From Verrucomicrobiota bacterium (lineage in GTDB: Bacteria; Verrucomicrobiota; Verrucomicrobiia; Opitutales; Opitutaceae), in the NCBI GenBank assembly GCA_023416735.1, contig JAEZGX010000037.1:24338-88337 (forward strand): a stretch of 64,000 nucleotides of DNA, given 5' to 3'. This document shows positions 25,142-34,243 of this stretch, one piece after another. Under the pieces are notes generated by a model. It saw only the letters and a program-made list of their open reading frames with translations. It did no database searches and was not told the DNA's origin. The position numbers were made by a program, and so were the translations under genes. Every line of letters begins with the position of its first letter. The stretch's first letter is position 1.

Positions 25142-26638
25142 TCAAGCCGAAGCGCCGCCGAACTTCTTCCGGCGTTCTTCGAGTTCGTTCTGAATCCGAA
25201 GATTCAAGTCCTTGCCAATCGGATACACGATCAGGCACCCGAGCGCGATCAGCATGGGGATCGCCGCATAAACCGACGCCCCGAGACGAATGCCGAGCAT
25301 CGCCGATTCAGACTGGGCGACATTCGCGACATAGCCGTGCAAGCCCATCAGGAAGCCGATCACCGCGCCGCCGAGACCCAGTCCCGCTTTGAGCGCGAAG
25401 AGAATGCCGGCATACATGAATCCGGTCGCGCGACGCGAGGTCTGCCATTCCGAATAATCCGCGACGTCCGCGATCATCACCCACAGCAACGGAACCGTCG
25501 GGCCCCAGCCCAGGCCCCAGATGATCGAAAGCCAGAACATGAGGTTCATGTCCGTGGGTCCGATGAGCATCACGCCCAAGGTCGCCATGATCGTCACGCT
25601 CATGCCGGTAATGAACACCGCTTTCTTTCCGAAACGATCCGACAGCGGCTTCGAGAACGGAATCGCCACGATTTGGATGATCGATCCGAGCACTTGGAAA
25701 AACGCGAACGCCACCGCCGGCGCATTGGAAGCATCCGGGCGAACCAGCAATCCGAACAAGTCGAGCACCATCGCGAATCCTCGCGGCTCGGCATCCGTGG
25801 CGGCTTTGGCGAGACCGATGTTGTCCACGAACTCGCGCATCGCGCCCAGATCGAGATAGTAGGTGAACAAGTAATTCAGCGACGTGCCGCGAACGACCAG
25901 CATCGTGAAGATCGCCAGCGTGAGCACGAACATCGCCTGCCACGGTTTGCAGCCCCAGGTGTTCTTGATGTCTTCCTTGAGCGAGGGCTTCTGCTCGGGA
26001 TTGGGCAACACGCGCTCCTTCGTGGTGAAGAACACGATGATGTTACAAATCACGATGATCACCCCGAAGATCGCCATCGTGGTCGCCCAGCCCTTCGCAC
26101 TGTCACCCGCTCCGAACTTGTCCACCAGCGGAAGCGCCAGCGCCTGGATGATGAACTGGCCGATCAGCGCCGCGACAAAGCGGTAGCGAGCGATGTTGGC
26201 CCGTTCGCTGACGTTGGGCGTCATCACGCCCATCAACGCGGCATACGGCGTGTTGTTCGCCGAGTAGATCACCATCATTATACTGTAGGTGACGAACGCA
26301 TAGATGATGCGTCCCTGCGGTCCGAAGTTCGGCGAAACGTAGACGAAGTAGAAAATCAATCCGAAGGGCAGCGCAGTCCACAGGATCCACGGCCGGAACT
26401 TGCCCCAGCGTGTCTTCGTGCGGTCAGCGAGTGCGCCGACGATCGGATCGACGAAAGCATCGGCGAGTCGGACGATGAGGAACATCAATCCCACCACCGC
26501 CGGAGCGATTCCCACCGTGTCGGTGTAGAACGCCCCTTGGTAGAGGATCATCGATTGGAAGAAAAAATTCGTCGCTACGTCACCAAGGGCGTAGCCGATC
26601 TTTTCGCGGACCGGAATCTTGTGCGCTGAATCGCTCAT
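25142..26638 (-). CDS. GPH-family sugar:cation symporter
   Basis: A 498-residue membrane transporter of the glycoside-pentoside-hexuronide (GPH) family, with about twelve helices. Signatures: IGYALGDVATNFFFQSMIL at the start, DAFVDPIVGALADRTKTRWG (the GPH version of the MFS loop 2-3 motif) and WGLGWGPTVPLLWVMIADVADYSEW. A longer-than-usual loop between helices 6 and 8 (residues about 255-300) follows KEDIKNTWGCKPW. Within this cluster the likely substrate is a xylo-oligosaccharide or glucuronate-bearing product, imported across the inner membrane. Confidence 0.92.
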   Translation of the reverse strand: MSDSAHKIPVREKIGYALGDVATNFFFQSMILYQGAFYTDTVGIAPAVVGLMFLIVRLADAFVDPIVGALADRTKTRWGKFRPWILWTALPFGLIFYFVYVSPNFGPQGRIIYAFVTYSIMMVIYSANNTPYAALMGVMTPNVSERANIARYRFVAALIGQFIIQALALPLVDKFGAGDSAKGWATTMAIFGVIIVICNIIVFFTTKERVLPNPEQKPSLKEDIKNTWGCKPWQAMFVLTLAIFTMLVVRGTSLNYLFTYYLDLGAMREFVDNIGLAKAATDAEPRGFAMVLDLFGLLVRPDASNAPAVAFAFFQVLGSIIQIVAIPFSKPLSDRFGKKAVFITGMSVTIMATLGVMLIGPTDMNLMFWLSIIWGLGWGPTVPLLWVMIADVADYSEWQTSRRATGFMYAGILFALKAGLGLGGAVIGFLMGLHGYVANVAQSESAMLGIRLGASVYAAIPMLIALGCLIVYPIGKDLNLRIQNELEERRKKFGGASA

Positions 26639-26686
26639 GGATGGAGGTGGGGTGAGGAAGAAGTCGGGAGAAGCTCCGTGCGTAAA

Positions 26687-26714
26687 GCGCGCGTCAACGC
26701 GCGCCCGTTTTTCT
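26687..26714. terminator. Hairpin GCGCGCG/CGCGCGC with plus-strand T-run
   Basis: GCGCGCG (26687-26693) pairs with CGCGCGC (26698-26704) over a 4-nt loop. The T-rich run lies on the plus strand, although both flanking genes are on the minus strand, so for them it is a plain hairpin between GH52 and the symporter. Confidence 0.45.
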
Positions 26715-26726
26715 TTTGCTCAAACT

Positions 26727-28811
26727 CTATTGGGAAAGCCAGAGGTAGTTCGTAACCCCGCGCGGATAGTAGCGGCTGCCGCAAACGATTCCAGAATCGC
26801 TGCGGATCTGGTCGCACATCGCATGCTCGCCGCAGCCGGGAGTGCGCTGCCAGTCGGCGTGAACGCGGTCGCCTTTCTTCGCGGCCTCCGTCATCGCCTC
26901 GGGGAACAGCTTGCGAGTCACGTGCTGCGCGATCGCGATCTTGCTGAACCAGGTGTTGGTGCTCGTGCTGCTCATCTTCCACCCGCCCGATTTTTCATCG
27001 ATGCAGATGCCCGGCACCAGCGCCTGGTTGATGTGCTGGCGGAGCAGCTTGAACAAGGGCGCGAACCGGCCATTGCGATCGGTCGCGTCACGATAATTCA
27101 AATACAGCGGATAGATGAAGCCTTCGACCGCGGGCAGGATCCGCGAACGGTTGTTCTTCTCGAAAACGGCGGGGAAAAAGCCGGTCTCCGCCTCGAACTT
27201 CGTCGTCAGCGTGTTCGCGAGCAGATTCGCTGTCGCCGCCGCGTCGGCGGACGCCTTCGCGAGTCCCAGCCGCGCGAACGCCTTCTCCAACAACACCCAC
27301 GCTCCCAGCGTCTTCACCGCGAGGTAGAGGTTGTTGCGCGCCTGACCGAGGCTCACGTCGAGGCTGTCGTAAGTGGTGATTTCCGCGCCGATACCGACGC
27401 GCGCCGAGTCGTGCTTCAACACGCCATCGCGCTGCTTCGGATCGGGATCGTCGCGGCGATGCAAACTCTCCGCGCACGCGAGCAGAATCTTCTGCTTCCC
27501 CTTCAACCATTTCGTGTCGCCCGTCCGTTCCGCATAGGTGCAGGCCGTGAGGATCCAGTTGAGCAACTGCTCCATTGTCATGTGACTGAAGCAGCCTTCG
27601 ATCCCGTCGCACTCGTAACTCGAACGTCCCGGCGGCGTGAAGAAGTTATTCACGCCCATGTCGTGCGTGAACGAAATCCCGAGCTGATCTCGATACGAGT
27701 AACGATCCACGAAGAGATCGAGCACGTCGCGCACGCCCCACGGCAGCCACGCGAGTTCGAAGAAAACATGATCCACCGTGAGATCGAAGGTATTGACCAT
27801 TCGATACTCGCCTTCGTTCACCATGTAGAGCGGCTTGTTCTTCGCCCACATCAACTGGCTGCTGCCCAGATAACTGTGCGTCGCTTGCGCGATGAGGAAC
27901 TTCTGATCGGCATCCAGCCGGCTCTTCGCGAGTTCCCGATCGCGTTGCGCCGCGAGCTTCTCATAGCGCTCGTAGTTCTCGAATCCATAACCGAGCACAT
28001 CCTCGAGATCGCGGAAGTAACGCGTGTAAGCGAAGCTCGACGTAATGCCCGTCGTCACCACGCCGCCTTGATAAAACCCGAGCACGAGCGGGAAACGCTT
28101 CCGCTTCCCCGCCGGCACGGTGAACACCAGCGCGCTCTCACCCGCGATCACGAGCAACCCGCGAAAATCGCGAAACTTCGGCGCCAGGATATCGAAGCCC
28201 TGGCGCATCGTGACGCCCTTCGCCGGCACCGTCGCATAGCCATACGCCGTGCCACCCGCGAAACCGAGCAGCGAATCGCTCGTGTCGGTCAGCGGCCGCA
28301 ACGTGTCGTCGCCATTGCCAATGCCAAAGATCAGCTCGACGTCTTCCTTCCCGCCGCGGTTGTCGTATTCGATCCAGCCGGTGATCAACGGCGCCAGATG
28401 AAAACGCGCCGCCGCTTTCGACATCTTCGCCGGATCCGGCACTTCCCCAAACGGCGACAACAACGAAAATCCAAATCGCGAATCGTCCGCCCGCCACGTG
28501 TCGCTCGCCCAATTCAGCGTGCGCGTGTAATTCTCCGGCCGCAACGAATCGAATCCGCGCGGCGGCTGCACCACCGTCGTGTCGCCCGTAAATGCGCCTT
28601 CCTGCGACTTCGGCGGCGTCAAAAACGGCAGCAGCTGCCACTGCGACTTCGACGGCGCGCGATAGCCCACATACACGTTTTGCTTCGCGGCACCGCGAAG
28701 CGACTGACCAAACCCGCCGGGCGCATCCACCAGGCCGATTGTGAAGCTCGCAAAAGCCCCAAAGGGCGAGTGCTGGGTATGATAACTTTCAGCCACGGTA
28801 TTAGATGCCAC
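26727..28811 (-). CDS. Beta-xylosidase, GH52
   Basis: A 694-residue GH52 enzyme that hydrolyses xylobiose and short xylosides with retention. The nucleophile Glu falls in YMVNEGEYRMVNTFDLTVD and the acid/base Asp in TTYDSLDVSLGQARNN, both hallmark segments; the N-terminal HHSPxGAFASFTLG-type start is present as HSPFGAFASFTIG. There is no signal peptide, so it should act in the cytoplasm on imported products. Starts available are GTG 28811 and GTG 28796; no Shine-Dalgarno helps to choose. It is the first gene of the cluster, divergent from lacI. Confidence 0.93.
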   Translation of the reverse strand: MASNTVAESYHTQHSPFGAFASFTIGLVDAPGGFGQSLRGAAKQNVYVGYRAPSKSQWQLLPFLTPPKSQEGAFTGDTTVVQPPRGFDSLRPENYTRTLNWASDTWRADDSRFGFSLLSPFGEVPDPAKMSKAAARFHLAPLITGWIEYDNRGGKEDVELIFGIGNGDDTLRPLTDTSDSLLGFAGGTAYGYATVPAKGVTMRQGFDILAPKFRDFRGLLVIAGESALVFTVPAGKRKRFPLVLGFYQGGVVTTGITSSFAYTRYFRDLEDVLGYGFENYERYEKLAAQRDRELAKSRLDADQKFLIAQATHSYLGSSQLMWAKNKPLYMVNEGEYRMVNTFDLTVDHVFFELAWLPWGVRDVLDLFVDRYSYRDQLGISFTHDMGVNNFFTPPGRSSYECDGIEGCFSHMTMEQLLNWILTACTYAERTGDTKWLKGKQKILLACAESLHRRDDPDPKQRDGVLKHDSARVGIGAEITTYDSLDVSLGQARNNLYLAVKTLGAWVLLEKAFARLGLAKASADAAATANLLANTLTTKFEAETGFFPAVFEKNNRSRILPAVEGFIYPLYLNYRDATDRNGRFAPLFKLLRQHINQALVPGICIDEKSGGWKMSSTSTNTWFSKIAIAQHVTRKLFPEAMTEAAKKGDRVHADWQRTPGCGEHAMCDQIRSDSGIVCGSRYYPRGVTNYLWLSQ

Positions 28812-29055
28812 AGTTGTTCAGGAAGCCGTTGAAGTCGCCCGCGAAACGCCCGGAAACCGGCGTGAAACCGACGAGACACAAGAGCGAACGTTCTGCATGA
28901 GAGGTCCGGTCCGCAGCGTCGAAAGCGGGGGTAAACGACGGCGCGAAAGAGCGCGCAGAAAGTCCTTTTCGCGCCGAGACGACGCCATCAGCCACACAAT
29001 CTAACAATAGACTTGTGCGCACGCCGTCCTTTCTTCGAACTGGCGCCCTACCCTT
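28812..29055. promoter_or_regulatory. Divergent control region of xylan cluster and lacI gene
   Basis: A 244-bp spacer between GH52 and the divergent LacI-family gene. It must hold the promoters of both and probably the regulator's operator. I see no perfect LacI-type palindrome; GTGCGCAC at 29016-29023 is the only short perfect palindrome near the regulator start. Confidence 0.5.
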
Positions 29056-30162
29056 ATGAACGGACGTCGCGTAACTCTCGCCGACGTTGCACGGCAGGCC
29101 GGCGTGCACGTCACCACTGTCTCGCTGGCGTTGCGCAACCATCCCCGACTGCCTGAATCCACTCGCCAGCGCATCCAGAGCCTCGCGCAGGAAATGGGCT
29201 ACGCCCCCGACCCCTTGCTGCGCGCGCTCGTCGCCTATCGCGGCCAGGTCGTGCCTCGTCGGAATCCGCCCACCATCGCTTACGTCACCAATTGGAACAC
29301 CCGCTTCGGCTGGAAATCCGCCACTGCGCACGCCGAGTTCTACGCCGGCGCCGTCGCTAAGGCGAAAGAGATCGGCTTCAACCTCGACCACTTCTGGATG
29401 CGCGAGCCCGGCCTCACGCAAGGTCGCCTGAGCCGCATCCTCAACGCCCGCGGCATCAACGGCGTCATCATCGCCTCCCACGGCCGCGAAAACGGCGACG
29501 CTCTCCTTTTCGATTGGTCGCAATTCAGCGCGGTGAAAATCGACTATTTCCCCCACCAACCCGCCCTGCACAACGTCACCAACAATCAGTGCGACATCAT
29601 CCGTCTCGCCGTGCAAAAGGTGATGGCCAAGGGCTACCGCCGCATCGGTTTCGTCATGCATCGCGGCTGGGATCACGCCGTCGACCGTCTCTGGTCCGCC
29701 GGCTTCCTCTGCGAACAGGAAACGATTCCCACGAAAGAGCGCGTTCCGATGTATCTGTTTCCGGATGCTCATCCGGTCGAGCGCTGGCTCAACGAACAAT
29801 CCTCCCCGGAAGTCGACGTCGCTCCTTTCAAGAAGTGGCTCGATCGCCACAAGCCCGACGTCATCATCAGCAAAGCGTCGTTCGTCCAAACTGCCCTCCA
29901 ATCCCTCGGCCTCGAAGCTCCGCGCGATCTCTCGCTCGTCGACGTGTTCCTCGAAGACTTTAGCGGCGCCAAGGCGGGCGTCCGCCAAAACCACCAGACT
30001 GTCGGCGGCCTCGCGGTCGAAATCCTCGCTGGCCAACTCCAGCAGAACAAACGCGGCATCCCCGAAATTCCCACGACCACCTTCGTTGAAGGCACTTGGT
30101 TCGACGGCACGTCCTGCCCTTCTCTGATCCCCGAGCCGATCCCCGCCGCGGAACTCAGTTGA
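29056..30162 (+). CDS. LacI-family transcriptional regulator
   Basis: A 368-residue regulator. The N-terminal helix-turn-helix and hinge are clear: RVTLADVARQAGVHVTTVSL, then LALRNHPRLPESTRQRIQ and MGYAPDPLLRAL. A periplasmic-binding-protein-like sensor domain (about 65-360) follows, with the dimerisation strand NNQCDIIRLAVQKVMAKGYR. Divergent from the GH52 gene, it is the obvious candidate to control the glucuronoxylan cluster, with a xylo-oligosaccharide or aldouronate as effector (inference). Confidence 0.92.
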   Translation: MNGRRVTLADVARQAGVHVTTVSLALRNHPRLPESTRQRIQSLAQEMGYAPDPLLRALVAYRGQVVPRRNPPTIAYVTNWNTRFGWKSATAHAEFYAGAVAKAKEIGFNLDHFWMREPGLTQGRLSRILNARGINGVIIASHGRENGDALLFDWSQFSAVKIDYFPHQPALHNVTNNQCDIIRLAVQKVMAKGYRRIGFVMHRGWDHAVDRLWSAGFLCEQETIPTKERVPMYLFPDAHPVERWLNEQSSPEVDVAPFKKWLDRHKPDVIISKASFVQTALQSLGLEAPRDLSLVDVFLEDFSGAKAGVRQNHQTVGGLAVEILAGQLQQNKRGIPEIPTTTFVEGTWFDGTSCPSLIPEPIPAAELS

Positions 30163-30175
30163 GCCGTTGATCTTC

Positions 30176-30207
30176 GTGGAAGCGCGGGCGCTCCCGCGCT
30201 TTTCCAC
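30176..30207. terminator. Hairpin GTGGAAGCGCGGG, copy 1
   Basis: AGCGCGGG (30181-30188) pairs with CCCGCGCT (30193-30200) over a 4-nt loop, and the flanks GTGGA/TCCAC extend the stem past a small bulge. It lies 14 bp after the lacI stop. It resembles the hairpin at 32890-32912 and may be a mobile palindromic unit that serves as a terminator. Confidence 0.6.
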
Positions 30208-30261
30208 CGTTCCCTCCTCACGGAACCCCAGCCCGCCCGGCCGTGACAATTCTTGGGCGCC

Positions 30262-31956
30262 ATGTCGCTCAAGGAATACGTCCGTAAGCGAAACTTCTCG
30301 AAAACCGCCGAACCCAAAAGCGGACGCGCCGCACGCGGCGCCGGCGCGGGCCACCGTTTCGTTATCCAGAAACACGCCGCGTCCCGCCTGCACTACGACT
30401 TTCGCCTCGAAATCGGGGGCACGTTGAAATCTTGGGCCGTGCCCAAGGGCGTGCCCTACAAAAAAGGCGACCGCCGTCTCGCCGTCCACGTCGAGGACCA
30501 CCCCGTTTCCTACATCGATTTCGAAGGCACCATCCCGAAGGGCCAATACGGCGGCGGCACCGTGATGGTTTGGGACCGCGGCACATTCGAACCGCTCACC
30601 GCCACCCCCGCCAAGGACCTCGAGAAAGGAAAACTCCACTTCGTCCTCACCGGAAAAAAACTCCGCGGCGAATGGTATCTCGTTCAACTCCGCGGCGGCG
30701 ATGAATGGCTCCTCATCAAGGGCGGCGAGGATATGAAGCCTGTATCCGAAAAACAGGACGACACCTCCGTCCTTTCCGGCAAATCCATGGAACAGCTCGC
30801 ACGCGGCGCCGGCCGTGTCTGGCAATCCAACCGCAAGGAATCGAAATCCTTCAAAGCCACGATCGCCGAAGCCGCCCGGGCCGCCGAAGCAGAAAATGGC
30901 GCAGCAGCGCCCGCCGCGCGCGCCGCGCCAGCGCGCCGCACCGCTCGCTCCGCCAAAAAGCCTAAACAAACTTCAGGCGCCCGCCTTCCCGCTTTCGTCG
31001 AACCGATGAAAGCTCTCCTCGTCGACGCCCCGCCGCCGGGCGAATGGATCTACGAGATCAAATTCGACGGCTTTCGCGCCATCGCCTTTCGCGACGCCCA
31101 CGGCTCACGCGTGCTCTCGCGCAACAACAAGGACTTCGCTCAGAAATTCCCCGAGATCGTCGAAGCTGTCTCCGCACTCGACGTCGAGGACGCCATCCTC
31201 GATGGCGAGGTCGTCGCGCTGGACGACAAAGGCCGATCCTCATTCCAACTTCTCCAAGCCCACGACCTCGGCACCGAGCGCCCGCCGCTGTTCTTCTACG
31301 TTTTCGATCTGCTGCAGCTGAACGGAAAAAAACTTCAGTCGCTCCCGCTCACCGAACGCAAAGCCGTCCTTGAAAAACTCCTTTCGAAAGACGCCCCGGC
31401 CGCCCTCCGCTACTCCGCCTCCCTCGGCAACGATCCCGACACCCTCCTCGCTCAGGCGAAAAAACTTGGACTCGAAGGCCTGATCGGCAAACGCCCCGAC
31501 TCCACCTACGAACCCGGCAAACGCTCGGGCGCGTGGATCAAACTCAAACTCCACCGCGAGCAGGAATTCGTCATCGGCGGTTACACGCCCCCCGGCGGCT
31601 CGCGCACCCATTTCGGCGCGCTCCTCGTCGGCGTTTACGAGGGCAAACAACTGAAGTTCGCCGGCAAGGTCGGCACCGGCTTCAACGCCAAACTCCTCCG
31701 CTCGTTGCACGCCGAATTCCAAAAAGTTCCGGCCGACACCTGCCCTTTCGTCGATCTCCCCGACAAACGTCCCGGCCGCTACGGCGCCGGCGTCACCGCC
31801 GCCGAAATGCGCCGCTGCCATTGGATAAAACCCGTGATGGTCGCGCAGATTAAATTCACCGAGTGGACGAATGACGACCGTTTGCGTCACCCCGTCTTCC
31901 TCGGCCTGCGCGAGGACAAACCCGCCACCGAAGTCGTCCGCGAAGAAGCCTCCTGA
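30262..31956 (+). CDS. ligD: DNA ligase D without polymerase domain (PE-Lig)
   Basis: A 564-residue end-joining ligase with an N-terminal 3'-phosphoesterase domain (FVIQKHAASRLHYDFRLE at about 34-51, GQYGGGTVMVWDRG near 95) and an ATP-dependent ligase domain from about 240 (motif I YEIKFDGFRA, motif IV LEGLIGKRPD, motif V AWIKLKLHREQEF). A low-complexity Ala-rich linker joins them. The third LigD activity, the primase-polymerase, is encoded by the next gene, 5 bp downstream. ATG 30262 is preferred over TTG 30253. No Ku gene lies in the window. Confidence 0.93.
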   Translation: MSLKEYVRKRNFSKTAEPKSGRAARGAGAGHRFVIQKHAASRLHYDFRLEIGGTLKSWAVPKGVPYKKGDRRLAVHVEDHPVSYIDFEGTIPKGQYGGGTVMVWDRGTFEPLTATPAKDLEKGKLHFVLTGKKLRGEWYLVQLRGGDEWLLIKGGEDMKPVSEKQDDTSVLSGKSMEQLARGAGRVWQSNRKESKSFKATIAEAARAAEAENGAAAPAARAAPARRTARSAKKPKQTSGARLPAFVEPMKALLVDAPPPGEWIYEIKFDGFRAIAFRDAHGSRVLSRNNKDFAQKFPEIVEAVSALDVEDAILDGEVVALDDKGRSSFQLLQAHDLGTERPPLFFYVFDLLQLNGKKLQSLPLTERKAVLEKLLSKDAPAALRYSASLGNDPDTLLAQAKKLGLEGLIGKRPDSTYEPGKRSGAWIKLKLHREQEFVIGGYTPPGGSRTHFGALLVGVYEGKQLKFAGKVGTGFNAKLLRSLHAEFQKVPADTCPFVDLPDKRPGRYGAGVTAAEMRRCHWIKPVMVAQIKFTEWTNDDRLRHPVFLGLREDKPATEVVREEAS

Positions 31957-31961
31957 TCACC

Positions 31962-32879
31962 ATGGCCACCAAAACCGAAATGACCGTCGGCCGGATGAAG
32001 CTCACGGTGAGCAATCTCGACAAGGTCCTGTATCCGGAAGTCGGATTCACGAAGGGCAATGTCATCGACTACTACATCCGCGTTTCCGACGTCCTTCTTC
32101 CCCATCTCAAGAATCGCCCGATCACGCTCAAGCGCTACCCCGACGGCGTCGACGGCTTCTTCTTTTACGAGAAACAATGCCCGTCGCACCGCCCCAAATG
32201 GGTGAAGACGACCACCGTTCCGCGCGACCGCGGCGGCGAAATTCACTACTGCGTGATGAACGACCTGCCGGCGCTCGTCTGGGCCGCGAATCTCGCCGAT
32301 CTCGAACTGCACACTTTCCTCCACAAGGCCCCCGCCATCGCGCGTCCAACCGCGCTCGCCTTCGACCTCGATCCCGGCCCGCCCGCCGACATCGTCCTTT
32401 GTTGTCAGGTCGGCCTGTGGGTCAAAGCACTCTTCGATGGTCTCGGTCTCAAGAGCTTCGCCAAAACCTCCGGTTCCAAAGGCCTCCAGGTTTACGTGCC
32501 GCTCAACACGCCCGTCACCTACGACCGCACCAAAGAATTTGCCCACACCGTCGCGCGCGTGCTCGAAACCCAATTCCCCGACGTCGTTGTCGAGAAGATG
32601 CTGAAATCGCTCCGCGTCGGAAAAGTCCTCGTCGATTGGAGCCAAAACGACGACCACAAGACCACGGTCAACGTCTACTCCCTCCGCGCCAAACAGCGTC
32701 CCACCGTGTCCACCCCGGTCACTTGGGACGAAGTCGAAACGTGCTGGAAAAAGAAGAAGAAGGAACTGCTCACCTTCGAAACCGAGGACGTCCTGAAGCG
32801 AATCGAAAAACACGGCGACCTCTTCGCCCCCGTCCTCCAGCTGAAACAAAAACTCCCGCCCATCCGCGCCCTGCAGTAG
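31962..32879 (+). CDS. LigD-type primase-polymerase, stand-alone
   Basis: A 305-residue protein of the LigD polymerase family (archaeo-eukaryotic primase fold), which adds nucleotides, preferably ribonucleotides, at broken ends. Motifs: VSNLDKVLYPEVGFTKGNVI near the start, catalytic ALAFDLDPGPPAD (the DxD pair), KTSGSKGLQVYVPL and the third acidic residue in VLVDWSQND. It follows ligD by 5 bp, so the pair is an operon that supplies in two chains what other bacteria have in one. Confidence 0.93.
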   Translation: MATKTEMTVGRMKLTVSNLDKVLYPEVGFTKGNVIDYYIRVSDVLLPHLKNRPITLKRYPDGVDGFFFYEKQCPSHRPKWVKTTTVPRDRGGEIHYCVMNDLPALVWAANLADLELHTFLHKAPAIARPTALAFDLDPGPPADIVLCCQVGLWVKALFDGLGLKSFAKTSGSKGLQVYVPLNTPVTYDRTKEFAHTVARVLETQFPDVVVEKMLKSLRVGKVLVDWSQNDDHKTTVNVYSLRAKQRPTVSTPVTWDEVETCWKKKKKELLTFETEDVLKRIEKHGDLFAPVLQLKQKLPPIRALQ

Positions 32880-32889
32880 CGCGTAAATG

Positions 32890-32912
32890 GAAGCGCGGTG
32901 CCCCCGCGCTTC
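32890..32912. repeat. Hairpin GGAAGCGCGG, copy 2
   Basis: GAAGCGCGG (32890-32898) pairs exactly with CCGCGCTTC (32904-32912) over a 5-nt loop, 11 bp after the polymerase stop. It shares TGGAAGCGCGG and CCCGCGCTT with the hairpin at 30176-30207. Confidence 0.65.
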
Positions 32913-32949
32913 TCGATCGTTTCGCTAAAATGGCAGCGACGTTGCTGCG

Positions 32950-33010
32950 AACCGCAGAGGCACAAAGAAATCCCGCGACCTTCCTCTGTGTCTCTGTGTC
33001 TCCGTGGTTT
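32950..33010. repeat. Inverted repeat of ACAGAG-type units, copy 2
   Basis: AACCGCAGAGGCACAAAGAA is followed about 20 bp later by CCTCTGTGTCTCTGTGTCTC and CGTGGTT, its imperfect complement. It is the same family as 14879-14949, here between the polymerase and the CE2-like gene. Confidence 0.8.
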
Positions 33011-33137
33011 GATCGGGTTGCCGATCCGACAAATACCCGCATCGCGACGCCTCCGGACTCCCCCTCGTCAGCCCTGGCGTCACCGCACCTCCGCGCGCTT
33101 GCCTCCACCTCCCCCCGCGATTGCGCTTCCACCCTCG

Positions 33138-34211
33138 ATGAAGCACCTCCCGCTCGCCTTTCTCGCCGCCGCATTCGCGCTCACCACCTTTGCCGCCCCC
33201 GCCAACACCATCCCCGCCTCGCATCCAAACATCCACTACGAAGGCCGCTTCGACGTCAGCGCCTCCGACCGTAATTCCATCGGCGTGATCTGGCAGGCCA
33301 GCCGCATCACTTTCACCTTCGAAGGCGACTCCATCGAACTCCTCTTCTCCGCGCCCAAAGGTCAAAACTACTTCGACGCTCTTCTCGGCGACACGACTCA
33401 CCTCGTCGAAATCAACGAAAGCCAGCCGCCCAAAAACACCCGCTTCGAAAACCTCGGCCCCGGCCCTCACCGGCTCATCCTTTTCAAGCGCAGCGAAGCC
33501 GACGCCGGTCACGTCCACTTCGAGGGCCTTCGTCTTTCACCCGACGGCAAACTCCTCCAAGTCGATCGTCCGACCTACGCTCACCAATTTCTTTTCCTCG
33601 GCGATTCCATCACCGTCGGAGCGTGCAACGAAGACGGCGACACCGACCAGTGGGAAGACCGCCGCACTCATAACGCCGCCAAGAGCTACGCCGCTTTCAC
33701 CGCCGCCGCCTTCAACGCCGATCACCGCAATATCTCCGTCAGCGGCATGGGCATCTCCGCCGGCTGGGTCTCCAAACGTGCCGGAGAGATCTGGAATGGC
33801 GTGTATCCAGAAATTGAATCCCCTCGCGCCGATCTTTCCGCTTGGACGCCCGACGTCGTCTTCCTCAACTACGGCGAAAACGACGATTCCTACACCACCG
33901 CCAAGGACCTCCCTTTCCCCGCCGATTTCACCGAACGTTACATCCAACTCGTGCGCGACATCCGTCGCACGTTTCCCGCCGCCCAAATCGTGATTCTTCG
34001 CGGCGGCATGACCGGCGGTGCCTGCAGCGAACGTTTACGCCAACCCTGGGAAGCCGCCGTCGCTCAACTCGAAGCAGAGGACTCCCGCCTCACCCACTTC
34101 GTCTTCCAACATTTTTCCCGCCGCCATCCGCGCGTCGCCGACGCCCGCGCCATGGCCGACGAACTCATCGCCTGGCTCCGCAGCAGCTGCTACCTCCTCC
34201 CGCCGCACTGA
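33138..34211 (+). CDS. Secreted CE2-type SGNH carbohydrate esterase
   Basis: A 357-residue exported esterase. After a signal peptide (LAFLAAAFALTTFAAP) comes a jelly-roll domain (about 25-145), then an SGNH hydrolase domain: block I FLGDSITVGA with the nucleophile Ser, block II SGMGISAGW, block III LNYGENDD and a C-terminal RRHPRVADARAMADEL with the likely catalytic His. This two-domain plan matches carbohydrate esterase family 2, which removes acetyl groups from xylan or glucomannan. It could support the xylan cluster 4 kb upstream, though it is in a separate unit. Confidence 0.85.
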   Translation: MKHLPLAFLAAAFALTTFAAPANTIPASHPNIHYEGRFDVSASDRNSIGVIWQASRITFTFEGDSIELLFSAPKGQNYFDALLGDTTHLVEINESQPPKNTRFENLGPGPHRLILFKRSEADAGHVHFEGLRLSPDGKLLQVDRPTYAHQFLFLGDSITVGACNEDGDTDQWEDRRTHNAAKSYAAFTAAAFNADHRNISVSGMGISAGWVSKRAGEIWNGVYPEIESPRADLSAWTPDVVFLNYGENDDSYTTAKDLPFPADFTERYIQLVRDIRRTFPAAQIVILRGGMTGGACSERLRQPWEAAVAQLEAEDSRLTHFVFQHFSRRHPRVADARAMADELIAWLRSSCYLLPPH

Positions 34212-34243
34212 CGCCGCGACCGCCAGGCCAAGCCTGGACCCAC

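Noticed and set aside
26619..28832. 737-codon plus-strand frame opposite GH52
   Set aside because: Arg/His-rich shadow; GH52 on the other strand is unmistakable.
28801..30969. 722-codon open frame on the minus strand
   Set aside because: It lies antisense to the LacI and ligD genes, has Gly/Asp/Val-rich composition typical of a complementary frame in GC-rich DNA, and no recognisable domain.
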